40,178 nucleotides of DNA. Source: Ignavibacteriae bacterium HGW-Ignavibacteriae-4. Its GTDB lineage: Bacteria > Bacteroidota > Ignavibacteria > Kapaibacteriales > UBA2268. This document shows, piece by piece, positions 36,884 to 40,178 of the stretch. Made by a program: the position numbers and the translations under genes. Every line of letters starts with the position of its first letter. Within the stretch, counting starts at the first letter, position 1. The stretch is from the NCBI GenBank assembly GCA_002839765.1, contig PGYR01000003.1, forward strand, positions 107,388 to 147,565. Reading direction: 5' to 3'. The notes under the pieces were generated by a model. It searched no databases. It had not been told where the DNA came from and worked only from the letters and a program-made list of their open reading frames with translations.

Positions 36884-37387
36884 ATGAAATTGCTTAGATA
36901 TCTGATACTTATAGGTGTTATAAGCGCTATCTCACTCACCGCACAAGTGACTGATTTCCAGCGTGGATTAGAAGCTTTCAATGCTAAAAATTACGAAAAA
37001 GCCTTCCACAATCTTGAGAAATACGCGAGCGATTCCAATGATTGCATCTCACAATACATAGTCGGTTATTGCTACGCTGATACTAGCTTATCGATAGCGA
37101 ATGACTCACTAGCTGAGCATTATCTACTACTTGCATCAGAGCAAAAATACGGTAGAGCTATGGGGATGTTATCTGTCAGGTACTTCGAGAAGCAGAGTTA
37201 TGACAAACATTGGACTATTATGGCTTATGTATGGGCAGAGCTAGCAGCTTACTATGACCCAATTCAAAGTGTAAACTCTAGGAGACAAGTTATCAGAGAG
37301 TCACTAGACGAAAGCGAGATAGAGAAAGCTAAAAAGATAATTGAAGAAAAGAAAAAAATACTTGATCAGATAGAAATCTGTATGTAA
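36884..37387 (+). CDS. Secreted Sel1/TPR-like repeat protein
   Basis: 167 residues. N-terminal signal peptide (about 1-20, ending SLTAQ). Helical repeats follow: FQRGLEAFNAKNYEKAFHNL (TPR-like), SQYIVGYCYADT, AEHYLLLASEQKYGRAMGML (Sel1-like), then a segment with MAYVWAELAAYYDP and a basic helical tail. Such proteins usually act as scaffolds in the periplasm; no enzyme motif is seen. Convergent with the clpB-like gene. Function unknown. Confidence 0.65.
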   Translation: MKLLRYLILIGVISAISLTAQVTDFQRGLEAFNAKNYEKAFHNLEKYASDSNDCISQYIVGYCYADTSLSIANDSLAEHYLLLASEQKYGRAMGMLSVRYFEKQSYDKHWTIMAYVWAELAAYYDPIQSVNSRRQVIRESLDESEIEKAKKIIEEKKKILDQIEICM

Positions 37388-37413
37388 AAAAGGGAAAAGC
37401 TCTCACTTCTCCC
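37386..37413 (-). terminator. Intrinsic terminator after the ClpB-like gene
   Basis: Stem of eight pairs (37413-37406 with 37399-37392), six-base loop, then six T on the minus strand (37391-37386). One stem position is G-U in the minus-strand RNA and A-C in the plus-strand RNA, fitting selection on the minus-strand transcript. Located 13 nt after the stop of the ClpB-like gene, between convergent genes. Confidence 0.75.
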
Positions 37414-37426
37414 CTTTCCAAAGTTA

Positions 37427-38743
37427 TTAATTTCCCATTTTGAAGATAAACTTACCGTCTCCGTCAGTATCTACTATTATACTACCGTGTTCCTTCAACT
37501 CCCCTGACAGTACGTGCATAGAAAGTGGGTCGGTAATCTTTTTCTGAATTGTCCGCTTTATCGGTCTAGCACCATAATTCACATCATAGCTTATCTCAGC
37601 TAACCATTTTAGAGCTTCTTCTGTTATTTCTAATTTCAGATTCTGCTTTGCTAATCTCTTAGCTAGTATATCGAATTGCAGTTTAGCGATATTCGCTACT
37701 TCCTCTTTTAGTAATGGTTTGAACATCACTATTTCGTCTATTCTGTTGAGGAATTCTGGACGCATTACCTGCTTCATCTTCCCGACTATCTGCTCTCTCG
37801 CTTCTGCTAGCAAAGTCTCACGATTGTCCGAGTTCATCTCACTCATCTTGCTTGTCAAAAACTCTGTACCCAGATTCGATGTCATTATTATAATAGTATT
37901 CTTGAAATTCACTGTTCTGCCTTTGCTATCCGTCAAGCGGCCATCATCTAGCACTTGCAGCAAGATATTGAATACATCGGGATGTGCCTTCTCTATCTCA
38001 TCAAGTAGGATAACGCTATATTGCTTACGGCGAACATTCTCAGTTAGTTGACCGCCCTCATCATAGCCAATATATCCGGGAGGTGCACCTATCAACCGAG
38101 TCACGGAGAATTTATCCATGTACTCGCTCATATCCAATCGGATAATCGCATTCTCATCATCGAACAGATATTCGGCTAATGCCTTTGCTAGCTCGGTTTT
38201 ACCCACACCAGTTGTACCTATGAAAATGAAAGACCCTATCGGTCTGTTCTCATCTTGTAGGCCTGCCCTAGAGCGGCGAATTGAGTTAGAAACAGCGGAT
38301 ACAGCTTCTTCCTGACCGATTACCCTCTCGTGGAGCAATTCTTCCATTTTGATTAGCTTTTGCTTCTCACTTTCTATCATCTTAGATACGGGTATGCCCG
38401 TCCATTTGGAGACTATCTCGGCTATGTCTTCTTCGGTTACTTGCTCTTTCAGCAGGTGGCTGTTCTTTTGTAATTCTTCTAATTCTTGAGTCGCCTTTGT
38501 AACTCTTGACTCTAGCTGATGTATTTTACCATAACGGATTTCAGCTACTTTATCTAGATTGCCTTCTCTCTCGTATCTGTCGGCTTCTGTTTTCAACGAG
38601 TCTATATCTTCTTTGAATGTACGAATCTCATGGAGTTTCCCTTTCTCGGATTCCCACTTAGCTTTCAGCACGTTGCGTGTTTCTTTTAGATTTGATAGTT
38701 CTATTTCTAGTTCTTTTAGTCTTTCTTTGGTAGATGCACTCAT
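37427..38743 (-). CDS. C-terminal half of ClpB disaggregase (part of M domain plus AAA2 only)
   Basis: 438 residues, about half of ClpB (about 860). It begins inside the coiled-coil M domain (KERLKELEIELSNLKETRN, AEIRYGKIHQLESRV) and continues through the entire second AAA module: Walker A GTTGVGKT 176-183, pore loop GYIGY 223-227, Walker B VILLDE 244-249, sensor-1 TSN, arginine finger RPEFLNR 328-334, sensor-2 GARPIKR 391-397. The N domain and first AAA module are missing, and the 109 nt upstream does not encode them. All motifs are intact, apart from Thr for the usual Pro in Walker A, so it may be a functional short form or a young truncated gene. Ends at a good terminator. Confidence 0.85.
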   Translation of the reverse strand: MSASTKERLKELEIELSNLKETRNVLKAKWESEKGKLHEIRTFKEDIDSLKTEADRYEREGNLDKVAEIRYGKIHQLESRVTKATQELEELQKNSHLLKEQVTEEDIAEIVSKWTGIPVSKMIESEKQKLIKMEELLHERVIGQEEAVSAVSNSIRRSRAGLQDENRPIGSFIFIGTTGVGKTELAKALAEYLFDDENAIIRLDMSEYMDKFSVTRLIGAPPGYIGYDEGGQLTENVRRKQYSVILLDEIEKAHPDVFNILLQVLDDGRLTDSKGRTVNFKNTIIIMTSNLGTEFLTSKMSEMNSDNRETLLAEAREQIVGKMKQVMRPEFLNRIDEIVMFKPLLKEEVANIAKLQFDILAKRLAKQNLKLEITEEALKWLAEISYDVNYGARPIKRTIQKKITDPLSMHVLSGELKEHGSIIVDTDGDGKFIFKMGN

Positions 38744-38852
38744 CTTTCGTCTCTCTGTTTTAACTTTTATTTGTCTGTAATATAGACGATTTTCAGATTG
38801 AATAATTTTGCTGAAGTAAAATGAGAACCAAATGAAAGGTTCTACTTCTCCT

Positions 38853-40166
38853 TTACTCCTTTATGAATTTCTTGGTGAAAATCTCACTTCCTAATTCAAG
38901 TCTAATAAAATAGGTCGCAGGGGGTAGGTCAGATATATTATAATCGATAGTATAATTTTGATTTTCGATAATACCTTCATCTATTATATCTATTTCGTTC
39001 CCTACTAAATCTATTATGCTTAGTTTAATTAGTTCATTTGTTACAGTATTAAAATGAATACTAATATTATTAGAAGCAGGGTTGGGAGTCACCGTTAAGT
39101 TTAATCTATTATTATCTGTACCTTCGACTGATGATGTCCCTGTGTGACTAGGAAAAAGAACTAACCAACTACCAATATTAGTAGTTAAATAATCGTTATT
39201 ATTTGAGAAACTTAAATTTTGCCAACTACCAAGAAAGTATTCATGAATTTTTTCTTTCTTTTGTAAATTATAGATTTTTAAATTTTGACCATGTGTAATA
39301 CCTACAACTGATTCATCATGATTAAATTCAATATCAAAAGCTTCAACAAAATCATGAGTGTCAAAAACTAGTTTACCATAAAACTGTTTTGTATTAAAAT
39401 CATAAAAATTAATTTCCCCACCTTTATTGTTCCAAGCTATCTTTGACCTGTCATTCATAACGACAAGTTTATCTACGTGACTATAATTATCTGTTGTTAT
39501 TTGAAAAGCAAATAATGAGTCAACTAATTCTTTTGTATCTCTTCTATATACTAAATAACTAAAAATATCCTTCTCATACTTTGGGTGCATTCCAGGTGTA
39601 TTTGCATTATTATCATTGACTCGAATATAGAAGTATTCGTCATTATTCCCTACATAATCATACTCATGAATTGACCTTCCCCATTTCTGGTTGTCTTTTT
39701 CAAACTCTTTCATAATCTCAAAACTATCTAATATCTGCTTCTGATTAATATCCCAAAAATATATTACTTTTGGATAATGACCTTTTGTTGCCATAAACTC
39801 ATTTTTAGATTTGGCGGTTCTTATTCTTCCTAAGAATGTTTCTTGTTTCTGAAACCCCTCTACTACCTCTCTCGTTTGCCAATTAAGCAATTTGGGTGTG
39901 CTATCTTTCGAGAATACAAGGAATTCCTCATTGTAGTTATAGTCTCCTAATAATTCAGTAGGAACAGAGAACTCCATTACTCCTTTTTGTACCTCCCAAA
40001 ACTCAATAGCATTAGTCCAGGCAATTACATATTTGTCATCTGGAGTAAAATCAACATCTCTAGCACCAGCACTCATTGTTCGATACCACAGCGTATCTAT
40101 TTCTATAGCACTGGCGGGTAAAACCATTGATAAAATAGTTAATAAGGTTAGTAGTAAGTTCTTCAT
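38853..40166 (-). CDS. Secreted beta-propeller-like protein with T9SS type A sorting domain
   Basis: 437 residues. Sec signal peptide (about 1-20, ending PASA), then a central region (about 25-340) with WD40/propeller-like repeats such as RDVDFTPDDKYVIAWTNAIE, KVIYFWDINQKQILDSF, INFYDFNTKQFYGKL and LKIYNLQKKEKIHEY. The last 80 residues (358-437) are a type IX secretion sorting domain: TVTPNPASNNISIHF, IIDLVGNEI, LPPATYFIRLELGSEIFTKK. It is therefore exported by T9SS across the outer membrane. GGAG and AAGGA lie upstream of the ATG. Target or ligand unknown. Confidence 0.85.
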   Translation of the reverse strand: MKNLLLTLLTILSMVLPASAIEIDTLWYRTMSAGARDVDFTPDDKYVIAWTNAIEFWEVQKGVMEFSVPTELLGDYNYNEEFLVFSKDSTPKLLNWQTREVVEGFQKQETFLGRIRTAKSKNEFMATKGHYPKVIYFWDINQKQILDSFEIMKEFEKDNQKWGRSIHEYDYVGNNDEYFYIRVNDNNANTPGMHPKYEKDIFSYLVYRRDTKELVDSLFAFQITTDNYSHVDKLVVMNDRSKIAWNNKGGEINFYDFNTKQFYGKLVFDTHDFVEAFDIEFNHDESVVGITHGQNLKIYNLQKKEKIHEYFLGSWQNLSFSNNNDYLTTNIGSWLVLFPSHTGTSSVEGTDNNRLNLTVTPNPASNNISIHFNTVTNELIKLSIIDLVGNEIDIIDEGIIENQNYTIDYNISDLPPATYFIRLELGSEIFTKKFIKE

Positions 40167-40178
40167 TTCCTTTACTCC

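Noticed and set aside
38744-38852. Possible remnant of ClpB NBD1 upstream of the half gene
   Set aside because: The frame stays open for about 35 codons, but its translation (with IIQSENRLYYRQIKVKTERR) has no similarity to ClpB.

Overview
The window is AT-rich bacterial chromosome dominated by the translation and transcription core. I place the organism in the Bacteroidota/Chlorobiota/Ignavibacteriota/Kapabacteria (FCB) group. The reasons are a secreted protein with a C-terminal type IX secretion sorting domain (38853-40166), several CarboxypepD_reg-like lipoproteins, and three operon-head promoters matching the Bacteroidota -33/-7 consensus (TTTG, 19-20 nt, TAnnTTTG). Many ribosomal genes also carry real Shine-Dalgarno sequences, which is less typical of Bacteroidota proper, so a deep or sister branch is plausible. 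This placement is inference.

Layout, on the minus strand in transcription order from the right: tRNA-Tyr, tRNA-Gly, (hairpin with T-run), tRNA-Thr, tRNA-Trp, secE, nusG, rplK, rplA, rplJ, rplL, (hairpin), rpoB, rpoC, terminator at 22946-22980. After a 3.6 kb interruption come a mitochondrial-EF-G1-like EF-G gene with its own promoter, then an rpsL promoter and one long run: rpsL, rpsG, a second divergent EF-G, tuf, rpsJ, rplC, D, W, B, rpsS, rplV, rpsC, rplP, rpmC, rpsQ, rplN, X, E, rpsN, rpsH, rplF, R, rpsE, rpmD, rplO, secY, infA, rpmJ, rpsM, rpsK, rpoA, and the start of rplQ, which runs off the left edge. No further promoter of the same type is visible inside that 17 kb run, so it may be one polycistron.

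The interruption (19558-22909, plus strand) holds three lipoproteins and two small membrane proteins of unknown role. To the right of the tRNA cluster are a BtaA-like (DUF3419) gene overlapping a small membrane protein gene, a 294 bp intergenic stretch with short repeats, a secreted Sel1/TPR-like protein, a gene for only the C-terminal half of ClpB, and the T9SS-sorted propeller-like protein.

Most notable: two EF-G paralogues flank rpsL-rpsG. One keeps all translocation loops of domain IV and resembles mitochondrial EF-G1/spdEFG1. The one in the usual str-operon position has lost both domain IV tip loops and resembles mitochondrial EF-G2/spdEFG2, suggesting a split into translocase and recycling factor. 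Other points are the absence of rpsD, adk, map and a second tuf from their usual places, zinc-free L36 and S14, a terminator-like hairpin inside the tRNA cluster, and a palindrome that would pair the rpoC ribosome-binding site with bases up to its start codon.
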